Positions 54,010 to 62,299 of a DNA stretch of 64,000 nt are shown in pieces; the first letter of the stretch is position 1, and the number at the start of each line of letters is the position of its first letter. Where the stretch lies: NCBI GenBank assembly GCA_002433055.1, contig DJHJ01000039.1, forward strand, positions 498-64,497, given 5' to 3'. The position numbers were made by a program, and so were the translations under genes. The DNA is from Acidobacteriia bacterium UBA6623 (lineage in GTDB: Bacteria > Acidobacteriota > Terriglobia > Bryobacterales > UBA6623). The notes beneath the pieces were generated by a model that saw only the letters and a program-made list of their open reading frames with translations, was not told the DNA's origin and ran no database searches.

Positions 54010-55614
54010 TTGGCTTTATCTCAAAATAATCGAACCACGGATCGGCATATTGACATATCGAACCCGAGTCACCTCACCAGCTGTGAAATAATCTTGAAAG
54101 CTATTAACTCCACATATACTCCACTGAGTTCGAGAAAGTACTTGTCGTTATTTAAGAAAGCAATCACATGTACGATCGCTGCTGTCGCGATCTATTTTCT
54201 CTACTTCCATGCGATGGACAAACGTGGTCTGATCGGACCCGACGAACCACGGTATGCCTCAGTTGCACGAGAAATGATTGAATCCGATGATTGGATTACT
54301 CCACGTCTCGGGGCGAAAGCCTGGTTCGAAAAACCCGTACTCTTGTACTGGCTTGGTGCAGTCTCAGCCAAATTGGGTGTCAACGACGATCGCATGACAC
54401 GCTTGCCAGTATCGCTCATCAGTATTGCTTTTATGTTCTTTTTCTATCGTTATACCCGACGCCAGTTTGGACCACTGGAAGCACAATATGCTCTTTTAAT
54501 ATTGGGAACCTCGATCGGCTGGATAGCTTTCAGCCAAATTGGCACTTTCGACCTGCCTCTCTCTGCAAGTCTCTCGGCTGCTTTGCTCATACTAATGCCA
54601 TGGGTACAGAAATCTGACGTTTCGACACGAAAAGCTCTACCCTGGTTTGGTGCGCTCCTTGGTGTTTCGGTACTCGCCAAGGGTTTGGTTGGTCCCGCCG
54701 TAGGAGCATTGACTCTACTTTCGGTTTGCCGCGACCGAGGGTTCTCCTCAGTCATACGCGACTTGATACAGCTACGAGTATGGCTCCCTTTCGTTGCCGT
54801 CGCAGCCCCTTGGTATCTATTTTGTTACATCGAAAATGGTAACCCTTTCCTAGAAGATTTCTTCTGGCAACATCACTTCCAACGTTTTACTAACGACTCG
54901 TTGCAACACGCTCAGCCCTTCTGGTTTTTCATACCAGTTCTTGCATTGGGCTTCCTTCCTTGGACCTCCTTTGTTGTGACACGATCGATAATCTCATTTC
55001 AAAATGATGCACGAATTCGCTTCCTCTTTATGTGGTGTTTGTCGACACTCTTGCTCTTTTCGTTCTCAATCAACAAACTGCCTGGCTATATTTTGCCGAT
55101 GTTTCCGCCGCTGGCGATCCTTGCGGGTCTACAACTCAGCCGACCACGATTAAGACTTGGAGCCTTTGCGATCGCTGGTTTGTCCTTGATGTTGGTGCCC
55201 ATAGCAGAGGATGTATTACCACGTGCGTTGTCACATGGGCTCTTTGCCGCTTGGCCACCAGACACTATCGCTTGGAGCCGCGTCATCGGGGTGAGCCTTG
55301 CTACGATCATGGTTCTCTGGGCGGCCAATTCAGGAAAGCGCACGATGGCGGTGCAGTTACTCGCCGCCATCGCAGTTGTCAATATAAGCTACCTGCAAAT
55401 CAAAACATTCCCGGTAATCGATGGGGAGGCAGGAGTTCGTCCTCTATGGCTCAGTACTGAGCCTCATCAATCAGAAACATGTATAGGAGAAGTGCGACGT
55501 CATGTAGTCTACGGACTTGACTATTACAGTGACCACAAGTTGCCTCGTTGCATCGAAACACCTCGCCCGTACCACATCACAGGGGATCCGGCTCAACTCA
55601 CACAACCTAACTAA
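54010..55614 (+). CDS. ArnT/PMT-type glycosyltransferase family 39 membrane protein
   Basis: GT39/GT83 enzymes move sugars from lipid carriers to lipid A or other acceptors in the periplasm. The protein is up to 534 residues with about 11 membrane helices. The first periplasmic loop has the family motif GLIGPDEPRYASVAREM with the catalytic Asp-Glu pair, then WITPRLGAKAWFEKPVLLYWLG. Further landmarks are VLAKGLVGPAVGALTLLS and FLPWTSFVV, and SINKLPGYILPMFPPLAIL in a late loop. The first 55 residues are not conserved. The TTG start eight bases after metF is uncertain; a later start before the first helix is possible. Confidence 0.9.
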   Translation: MALSQNNRTTDRHIDISNPSHLTSCEIILKAINSTYTPLSSRKYLSLFKKAITCTIAAVAIYFLYFHAMDKRGLIGPDEPRYASVAREMIESDDWITPRLGAKAWFEKPVLLYWLGAVSAKLGVNDDRMTRLPVSLISIAFMFFFYRYTRRQFGPLEAQYALLILGTSIGWIAFSQIGTFDLPLSASLSAALLILMPWVQKSDVSTRKALPWFGALLGVSVLAKGLVGPAVGALTLLSVCRDRGFSSVIRDLIQLRVWLPFVAVAAPWYLFCYIENGNPFLEDFFWQHHFQRFTNDSLQHAQPFWFFIPVLALGFLPWTSFVVTRSIISFQNDARIRFLFMWCLSTLLLFSFSINKLPGYILPMFPPLAILAGLQLSRPRLRLGAFAIAGLSLMLVPIAEDVLPRALSHGLFAAWPPDTIAWSRVIGVSLATIMVLWAANSGKRTMAVQLLAAIAVVNISYLQIKTFPVIDGEAGVRPLWLSTEPHQSETCIGEVRRHVVYGLDYYSDHKLPRCIETPRPYHITGDPAQLTQPN

Positions 55615-55840
55615 AACACCTTCGAGAATCGAAGAAGCTAAATCGTACCTGTCACAAATCAAGAGTACTGAAAGAGTTGAGACCCCATCAGTAGCTTCCA
55701 AGCAACTTGAGCCCATACAAAATCGATAAGAAGTGTTCTCTACCTAGCCAGCTTGCGATCCACCTTCTGTACAGTTAGTAGCTACACTTAAATGGACGGT
55801 GGTGGTTATTTTATGAGGTCTGCCACTGCAACCTGAAGAT

Positions 55841-56641
55841 ATGGTCGCAAAATTATTATTTGGTCTATATCTGATTACAGTTGCTCTCCATGCAGACTCA
55901 AGCCTTGCCAAAACTGACCATGCAATCTGGAATGCTCTATTGGCCGAGTATGTCGACGACAAGTCGCGGGTCGATTATGCGCGCCTAAAGAAGCAGGCCT
56001 CAGACCATCTAGAAACTTATGTTCGAGAACTAAGTCTCGCAGGTCAACCTGACCCAAAAACACCTCAAGGGAAGGCCTTCTTGATTAATGCTTACAACGC
56101 CTTGGTGATTGAGTGGATTGTGAAGAACTACCCTGTCAAGAGTATCATGGCAACACCCAATCCATTCCGTAAGGCCCGTCATAAAGTCGCAGGTGAGAAG
56201 ATGTCACTCGATGAAATCGAGTCCCGCCTCCGTGCAACAGGGGACCCTAGAATTCATGCCGCGTTAGTTTGCGCCGCTCGAAGCTGTCCCCCTCTCCGTA
56301 CCGAGGCCTATACGCCGGATCACATTGATCAGCAGCTTGAGGACAATACTCGCCGGTGGTTGGCTAACTCCGACCTGAATAAAATTGATGCTGCTCATCG
56401 ACACGCGGAAGTAAGTGCTATCTTCGAATGGTACAAGGACGACTTTATATCTTATCCTGGCGGCTTAAGTGGGTTTTTACGTCATTACTCACCACCGAAA
56501 ACAATCACTGCAACGGTCGACGACGAGCTCCGCATTATTGTCAAGGATTACGATTGGGGGTTGAACGATCAATCTAATATCGGTGCTGGATATTCTTCCC
56601 TACAGCTTGCACTAGATTGGCTCATAAGCTGGTTCCGTTAA
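55841..56641 (+). CDS. DUF547 domain protein, exported
   Basis: The 266-residue product has an N-terminal signal segment (FGLYLITVALHADSSLA). The DUF547 domain follows, with WNALLAEYVDDKSRVDYARLKK, GKAFLINAYNALVIEWIVKNYPV, MSLDEIESRL, DPRIHAALVCAARSCPPLRTEAYTPDHIDQQL (core HAALVCAARSCPPLR) and AEVSAIFEWYKDDF. The Cys and Asn of these motifs resemble a protease or transglutaminase-like active site, but no activity is established for the family. The preceding 226 bases hold no other gene that I can support. Confidence 0.9.
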   Translation: MVAKLLFGLYLITVALHADSSLAKTDHAIWNALLAEYVDDKSRVDYARLKKQASDHLETYVRELSLAGQPDPKTPQGKAFLINAYNALVIEWIVKNYPVKSIMATPNPFRKARHKVAGEKMSLDEIESRLRATGDPRIHAALVCAARSCPPLRTEAYTPDHIDQQLEDNTRRWLANSDLNKIDAAHRHAEVSAIFEWYKDDFISYPGGLSGFLRHYSPPKTITATVDDELRIIVKDYDWGLNDQSNIGAGYSSLQLALDWLISWFR

Positions 56642-56753
56642 AGATCTCACCATTTCGAGAAGCCCAGAACATTTATCTCAGACCCTGTCCAAAAACTCTA
56701 ATACCATTTATAGAGGCAAAACCTAGGACAGTAATGATACACTTTCATCTCCT

Positions 56754-57881
56754 ATGGTTGAAATTTGCCCCTCCGCTGATTGGCGGCCCATTTTTAAACA
56801 ATCTCTTGAATTCGCCCAGCACCAGGTTCGAGCGTTGATTGAACGCGACCCTGACTTCTACCCGATGTATACACAAGGGGGTCACTGGAGACACACTGGT
56901 GAAGCTTGGACACATTGGTGCGACGGATTTCTCCCTGGAATGATGTGGGTCTTCCACAGACACACTAAAGATTCCGACTGGGCGAGATACGCACAGCACT
57001 ACACCACACCACTTGAACCTCGTAAAATGGATCGAAATGTCCATGATTTGGGTTTCATTTTTTTATCCACCTACCACCGCTGGTACAAACAAACTGGTGA
57101 TGAAAAACTCAATGATGTTGTTATTCAAGCTGGGCAAACGTTAGCAAAACGTTTTCAGAAAAAAGGACGTTATCTGGCTTCATTTATTGGCCCTGAATCT
57201 ATCTTTATTGATGTGATGGCAAATGTTGGAATCATTTTTTACGCTGCTCTTAAAACCGGCGATGATGCTCTACTACGTACTGCCATGGACCACTGTTTAA
57301 CAACTCGTCGAGTGTTAATTCGTGGCGATGGCAGTAGCTCACACGAAGGAATTTTTGATTTAGAGACTGGCGAGTTCCTGCGACAATCAACCCATCAGGG
57401 TTGGCGCGGAGACTCCTGTTGGTCACGAGGGTTGGCTTGGGCCATCTATGGGTTTACATCGTCTTACCGGGCCGTTAAAGATCCTCGTTTTCTTCACACT
57501 GCACAATGTTGTGCCGACTTTTTCATTCGTGAAACGCCTGCTGATGGCGTTCCTCCGATGGATTATGATACACCTTCCGAAGAACCGCAATACCGTGAAT
57601 CTTCTGCAGCAGCAATTACGGCAGCTGGCCTACTCCAATTAGCAAAAGTTGTCCCCGATCCAGCCAAAGGTGCTCTCTACGGCGCAGCCGCGCAAAGAAT
57701 CCTGCTAACTCTCTGTAGCTCAGATTATCTTGCTAAAGGCATTGATGGATGGGAAGGTATTTTACGACAGGGGATCTATCATCTACGTAAAGGTTTAGGG
57801 GTTAGTGAGTCCGTTATGTGGGGTGATTACTTTTTTGTCGAGGCCCTGGAGAGAGCTCTGCGTGATACGGAAGAAGACTAA
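56754..57881 (+). CDS. GH88 unsaturated glucuronyl hydrolase
   Basis: GH88 enzymes cleave unsaturated uronic acids from oligosaccharides left by polysaccharide lyases, for example from glycosaminoglycans or ulvan. The 375-residue protein has the alpha/alpha barrel landmarks HWRHTGEAWTHWCDGFLPGMMW, RNVHDLGFIFLSTYH (first catalytic Asp), GPESIFIDVMANVGIIFYAA (second Asp), THQGWRGDSCWSRGLAWAIYG and MDYDTPSEEPQYRESSAAAITAAGLLQLAK (core YRESSAAAITAAGL). There is no signal peptide, so it probably acts in the cytoplasm. It stands alone; KdgD and KDG-type enzymes would be its natural downstream partners, and kdgD lies 10 kb away. Confidence 0.92.
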   Translation: MVEICPSADWRPIFKQSLEFAQHQVRALIERDPDFYPMYTQGGHWRHTGEAWTHWCDGFLPGMMWVFHRHTKDSDWARYAQHYTTPLEPRKMDRNVHDLGFIFLSTYHRWYKQTGDEKLNDVVIQAGQTLAKRFQKKGRYLASFIGPESIFIDVMANVGIIFYAALKTGDDALLRTAMDHCLTTRRVLIRGDGSSSHEGIFDLETGEFLRQSTHQGWRGDSCWSRGLAWAIYGFTSSYRAVKDPRFLHTAQCCADFFIRETPADGVPPMDYDTPSEEPQYRESSAAAITAAGLLQLAKVVPDPAKGALYGAAAQRILLTLCSSDYLAKGIDGWEGILRQGIYHLRKGLGVSESVMWGDYFFVEALERALRDTEED

Positions 57882-57943
57882 TGCATGCAAACTTATTAGG
57901 GATTGCAACTCGTTGCGTTTTATAAGTGCTGTTCGCAGCAGAC

Positions 57944-59743
57944 CTAATCGCCAACCTGTAATACAGCAAGAAAGGCTTCCTGAGGAATATCTACTCGTCC
58001 AACGCGCTTCATGCGTCTTTTACCTTCCTTCTGCTTCTCGAGAAGTTTACGCTTGCGACTAACATCACCTCCGTAGCACTTTGCCAAGACGTTCTTACGC
58101 AAAGCAGGAATGTTTTCTCGAGCCACAATTTTGCTACCAACCGCAGCCTGCAAAGCCACTTCGAACATCTGTCTCGGAATCAATTTGCGCATCTTCTCAA
58201 TTAATGCCTTACCGCGACCATGGGCCTGTTCACTATGCACTACCATTGACAAGGCGTCTACTGGGTCACCAGCGACAAGAACATCCAGTTTGACCATGGG
58301 TGACTCTCGATACCCCGAAAAATGGTAGTCCACGGAAGCATAACCTCTCGAAACTGTCTTTAGGCGATCATAGAAATCAAGTACGATTTCACTTAACGGA
58401 ACATCATAGGTCAGCATCACTCTATTGTTCGCCACATATTCAAAGCCCTGTTGGCTGCCTCGCTTGTCTTCAAACAGTTTGAGGATTCCACCCACATACT
58501 CGTCTGGTGTGATAACTGTGACCACAAATATTGGCTCCTCGACTGCCGATATATTTTGTGTCAGTGGCCAATCGCTAGGATTATCCACCTCAACCACCTC
58601 ATCGTCTGTCAAACTCACTCTGTAACGGACACTAGGCGCTGTCGTAATCAAATCAATATTAAATTCTCTCTCCAGACGTTCTTGTACAATTTCAAGATGC
58701 AATAAGCCGAGGAACCCACAACGAAAACCAAACCCCAGTGCAGTTGAACTCTCCGATTCGAACTGAAAAGAGCAGTCATTGAGCTGTAATTTTTCGAGCG
58801 CTTCACGCAATAACTGATGTTGATGCGACTCGACCGGGTACAGTCCGGCAAAAACCATCGGTTTGCTTTCTTCGAAGCCTTCCAGAGGCTCAGCGGGGAG
58901 ATTACTTTCATCGCAAATTGTGTCACCAATTTTGGTTTCGGTGACATCTTTAATATTTGCAATCACCCAGCCAACTTCTCCACTGGTAAGTTCATCACAT
59001 TCGACTGGCTTTGGAGTTCGAAAGCCTAATTCCTCGACGGTGTATGTTTGTTTAGTTGATGCTAGTCGGATCTTCATACCTTTACGCAAAGTTCCATCGA
59101 TCACCCGTGCCAAGACGATCACGCCTCGATAAGGATCGAACCAAGAGTCAAACAGCAATGCACGTAGAGGCTTATCAGGCGACCCTTTCGGGGCTGGAAT
59201 CTGTTGTACGATCGCTTCCAGGATCTCGTCAGCACCTTGGCCCGACTTCGCACTGACCAATAATCCATTTTGAGCGTCTAACCCAAGCGTCATCTCTATT
59301 TCTTCACGTACTCGCTCGGGTTCAGCCGCCGGCAGATCAATCTTATTGATTACTGGAATTATTTCGAGATTGTGTTGCAGTGCAAGATGGGTATTTGCCA
59401 GAGTCTGAGCTTCAACTCCTTGAGAAGCATCGACCACTAATAATGCCCCTTCACAAGCCGCCAGACTACGTGAAACCTCGTAGGAAAAATCTACATGTCC
59501 TGGTGTGTCTATCAAGTTGAGTTGATAACTCTGGCCATCACGAGCACGGTAGTTAATACGAACCGCTTGTGCCTTAATCGTAATGCCGCGTTCTCGCTCG
59601 AGATCCATCGTGTCAAGCACCTGCTGGGTCATTTCCCTGCTGCTAAGTGCTTCGGTTATCTCCAGCAGACGATCCGCTAGCGTCGATTTCCCGTGGTCAA
59701 TGTGGGCAATGATTGAAAAGTTGCGGACCAGGAGAGGATCCAT
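57944..59743 (-). CDS. lepA: elongation factor 4 (LepA)
   Basis: LepA is a ribosome-binding GTPase that acts on stalled or misassembled ribosomes. The 599-residue protein has [17 protein letters not shown] (G1), [10 protein letters not shown] (G2), [17 protein letters not shown] (G3), [16 protein letters not shown] (G4) and [12 protein letters not shown] (G5). EF-G-like domains and the C-terminal LepA-specific domain follow ([29 protein letters not shown], core [13 protein letters not shown]). The length is normal. AATAAT lies six bases before the ATG on the minus strand, suggesting a leaderless transcript. Confidence 0.97.
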   Translation of the reverse strand: MDPLLVRNFSIIAHIDHGKSTLADRLLEITEALSSREMTQQVLDTMDLERERGITIKAQAVRINYRARDGQSYQLNLIDTPGHVDFSYEVSRSLAACEGALLVVDASQGVEAQTLANTHLALQHNLEIIPVINKIDLPAAEPERVREEIEMTLGLDAQNGLLVSAKSGQGADEILEAIVQQIPAPKGSPDKPLRALLFDSWFDPYRGVIVLARVIDGTLRKGMKIRLASTKQTYTVEELGFRTPKPVECDELTSGEVGWVIANIKDVTETKIGDTICDESNLPAEPLEGFEESKPMVFAGLYPVESHQHQLLREALEKLQLNDCSFQFESESSTALGFGFRCGFLGLLHLEIVQERLEREFNIDLITTAPSVRYRVSLTDDEVVEVDNPSDWPLTQNISAVEEPIFVVTVITPDEYVGGILKLFEDKRGSQQGFEYVANNRVMLTYDVPLSEIVLDFYDRLKTVSRGYASVDYHFSGYRESPMVKLDVLVAGDPVDALSMVVHSEQAHGRGKALIEKMRKLIPRQMFEVALQAAVGSKIVARENIPALRKNVLAKCYGGDVSRKRKLLEKQKEGKRRMKRVGRVDIPQEAFLAVLQVGD

Positions 59744-59749
59744 TGGAAA

Positions 59750-59777
59750 ATTATTCGAGCTCTACTACTATCTTCAA
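59750..59777 (-). promoter_or_regulatory. candidate lepA promoter, leaderless arrangement
   Basis: On the minus strand TTGAAG (59772-59777) is followed after 16 bases by AATAAT (59750-59755). The lepA ATG at 59743 comes six bases later. Each hexamer has four to five matches to consensus. Confidence 0.5.
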
Positions 59778-60026
59778 GCTAGCAGTGCGTTTAAAAAGTG
59801 TCAATTTTGAACTGCATACAGCATGTCAGCTCAACGATCCAGAAGAAAGTGTCTAGACGTTAAATAAAGTAAATCTTCTTCAAGAGTAAGTCATTCTCAA
59901 TAGTCATCGACGTCAACATAACCTCAACCCAGGACACAGTAATCGATGGTGTAATTTGCAAAGAATACACACCACAGAGGACTTCCGCCTTGCGATGATA
60001 AGAGAAGCATCGCACGGCTAATTTAA

Positions 60027-60833
60027 ATGGTATTTCCTGGTAAATTATTTCTCCAAAATCTAATTAAAAATCGTAGTCTCATATACCAACTAGTTAGACG
60101 TGACTTCGAGCAACGTTATGTAGGCTCAGTTGCCGGCTGGCTGTGGGGCATAGTACATCCGCTAGTTTTGCTCGGCGTCTACACCTTTGTTTTCGCATAC
60201 GCTTTTGGTATGAGATTGCCTCGAGGTGAGGTAACCGACAGTTATCCACTCTTTCTTTTCGCTGGGATGCTGCCATGGTTGCTGTTTTCAGAAACCCTTC
60301 AACGTTCATCATCTGCACTTATCGACCAAGCAAACCTCATAAAAAAGACTGTATTCCCAGCTGAAATTATCCCATTAAGTATTTTTCTTTCCACCTGGAT
60401 CAGTCATTTATTAGGTTTGATCTTACTAGTTGTCATCGTTGGAATCCAAGACCATGAAATTAATGCCTCGCTGCTGTTACTGCCAGGATATTTTTTATTG
60501 CTTGGGATGCTTAGCCTTGGATTGGCGTGGATTACTGCAGCTCTCAATGTGTACCTTCGTGACACCGCTCAAGTCCTCTCCGTTGTTCTCACAGCATGGT
60601 TTTGGCTGACTCCGATTTTCTTATTTGAGGCCCAGTTTCCAGAGTCGGTGTCAGGTGTTCTACTCTTGAATCCATTGACCTACGTCGTTCGAGGTTATCG
60701 CGAATGTATCCTCGGTGGTGAACTACCTTCGGGTGAGGACTTCCTAGTCTTAACCAGCTTTGCCCTGATGACCTTCATTGCAGGCGGTCTCTTTTTCCGT
60801 CACGCAAAACGCGGTTTTGCTGATGTACTTTAG
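60027..60833 (+). CDS. polysaccharide ABC exporter permease (Wzm-like)
   Basis: The 268-residue ABC-2 type permease has six predicted helices. The N-terminal FEQRYVGSVAGWLWGIVHPLVLLGVYTFVFAYAFG region matches ABC-2 polysaccharide exporters (core GSVAGWLWGIVHPLV). LFLFAGMLPWLLFSETLQRSS, KKTVFPAEIIPLS and TPIFLFEAQFPESVSG follow. It exports a lipid-linked polysaccharide (for example O-antigen) together with the Wzt ATPase encoded next. A 7-bp inverted repeat (TGCGATG/CATCGCA, 59991-60014) lies just upstream of its start region. Only a general resemblance is claimed to Wzm. Confidence 0.9.
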   Translation: MVFPGKLFLQNLIKNRSLIYQLVRRDFEQRYVGSVAGWLWGIVHPLVLLGVYTFVFAYAFGMRLPRGEVTDSYPLFLFAGMLPWLLFSETLQRSSSALIDQANLIKKTVFPAEIIPLSIFLSTWISHLLGLILLVVIVGIQDHEINASLLLLPGYFLLLGMLSLGLAWITAALNVYLRDTAQVLSVVLTAWFWLTPIFLFEAQFPESVSGVLLLNPLTYVVRGYRECILGGELPSGEDFLVLTSFALMTFIAGGLFFRHAKRGFADVL

Positions 60834-60871
60834 GAGACAGCTCGTGAGTCAAGACAACATAAACGGTTGAA

Positions 60872-60890
60872 CTTCCGTGCAACACGGAAG
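60872..60890. repeat. inverted repeat between wzm-like and wzt-like genes
   Basis: CTTCCGTG (60872-60879), loop CAA, CACGGAAG (60883-60890): a perfect 8-bp stem with a 3-base loop in the 143-base gap between permease and ATPase genes. No T-tract follows. It may tune the ratio of the two products by RNA processing or stability. Confidence 0.55.
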
Positions 60891-60976
60891 ATGATAGGAG
60901 AGAATTGACCTTGGGCTTGGCGTCAAGCTACAGGTTGCAGTGAGTGACAATTCACAGCTAATCAAGTCGAAAAATA

Positions 60977-62299
60977 ATGTCCCTGATATTTAACAACGTA
61001 TCTAAAAGCTACCCCGTATACGAAAACTCTGTGTCTCGAATTAAAGAATTAGCTTTTTTCGGCCGGCGCAATTTTCACAAAGATTTTTGGGCCTTGCGTG
61101 ATTGTTCGTTTGAAGTCACTCGAGGCAGTACGTTCTGCTTGGTTGGTGAAAACGGTTCCGGTAAGAGCACCGCGCTGCAACTGGCAGCTGGAATTTTTTC
61201 ACCCACACGTGGTCAAATCGACGTTAAAGGACGAGTCTCATCACTGCTCGAACTTGGCGCTGGTTTCAACCCGGAGTTCAGTGGTCGTGAAAATGTCTTC
61301 CTCAACGGTGCAATCTTAGGGCTTTCGACTCAAGAAATCCGTCATAGTTTCAGAAAAATTACCGATTTTGCTGAGATTGGCGAATTTATTAATCAGCCAG
61401 TTAGAACATACTCTTCGGGGATGCTCGTGAGATTGGCTTTCGCTGTAGCTATTCACGTCGAACCAGAAATCCTACTGGTTGACGAAGCTTTAGCGGTTGG
61501 CGACTACTACTTTCGTCAGCGCTGCATGCGCAAAATCCACGAACTGCGACGACGAAACGTGACCGTAGTGTTTGTCTCCCATAGTATGGCTGACGTGAAA
61601 GCTATAGGAACCCAGGCATTGTGGCTTGAACGTGGACACATTATGGAAATCGGAGACCCTGCTCCGGTTATTAGCAAGTATCTCGCCCACCTGTCCAAAA
61701 AGGATGCTACTTATGTTGACCTACACAAAACAGAAGCGGGTATGGATCGAGGACTGGGGCCATCAATTGCACCTGAAATTGTCGAAACCATCCCAAATAT
61801 CGATTTTCGACACGGTAATCGCCGCGCCGAAATTCTTGGCATCAATGTCATCAACCCATATGGACAAACCATAAACTCACTCGAGCCTCATATTCGACTG
61901 CGAGTTCGTATCAGCGTCCGTGCCCGAAAACCTTTAACTTCACCCAATATAGGTTTCATCCTCAGAAACCATTTGGGCGTTGATTTCGCTGGGGTTAATA
62001 CCGCAAGTGAGGGCATTGAGGTGCCGGCGATGTCACCCGGCGATATTCACACCGTCGATTTTTCTTTTGTCGTACCTGAATTACAGTCTGACCATTTTTC
62101 CTTCACCCCAGCCGTCGCCAACGGACCGCTGGATGGTTATGAAACCTGTGACTGGATCGATAATGCTCTCACCTTGCCCATGGAACATGGTGACAATCCA
62201 ATATACGGTTATATTAGGCTGCCAACGAAAATTGAAATCAACACTCGTCTAATCGATTCCAATGAAGGTGTGTCTGCTGTTTCGTCATGCAAAGAATAA
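60977..62299 (+). CDS. polysaccharide ABC exporter ATPase (Wzt-like) with C-terminal sensor domain
   Basis: The 440-residue protein has an ABC ATPase domain: Walker A GENGSGKST, signature TYSSGMLVRLAFAVA, Walker B ILLVDEALAVGD and the H-loop VFVSHSMADVK. The C-terminal 170 residues (about 270-440: RRAEILGINVINPYGQTINS, VRISVRARKPL, GFILRNHLGVDFAGVNTAS, PLDGYETCDW) form a beta-sandwich like the Wzt C-terminal domain that recognises the end modification of the O-antigen before export. It partners the preceding permease. Its last codons overlap the glycosyltransferase gene by 13 bases. Confidence 0.93.
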   Translation: MSLIFNNVSKSYPVYENSVSRIKELAFFGRRNFHKDFWALRDCSFEVTRGSTFCLVGENGSGKSTALQLAAGIFSPTRGQIDVKGRVSSLLELGAGFNPEFSGRENVFLNGAILGLSTQEIRHSFRKITDFAEIGEFINQPVRTYSSGMLVRLAFAVAIHVEPEILLVDEALAVGDYYFRQRCMRKIHELRRRNVTVVFVSHSMADVKAIGTQALWLERGHIMEIGDPAPVISKYLAHLSKKDATYVDLHKTEAGMDRGLGPSIAPEIVETIPNIDFRHGNRRAEILGINVINPYGQTINSLEPHIRLRVRISVRARKPLTSPNIGFILRNHLGVDFAGVNTASEGIEVPAMSPGDIHTVDFSFVVPELQSDHFSFTPAVANGPLDGYETCDWIDNALTLPMEHGDNPIYGYIRLPTKIEINTRLIDSNEGVSAVSSCKE

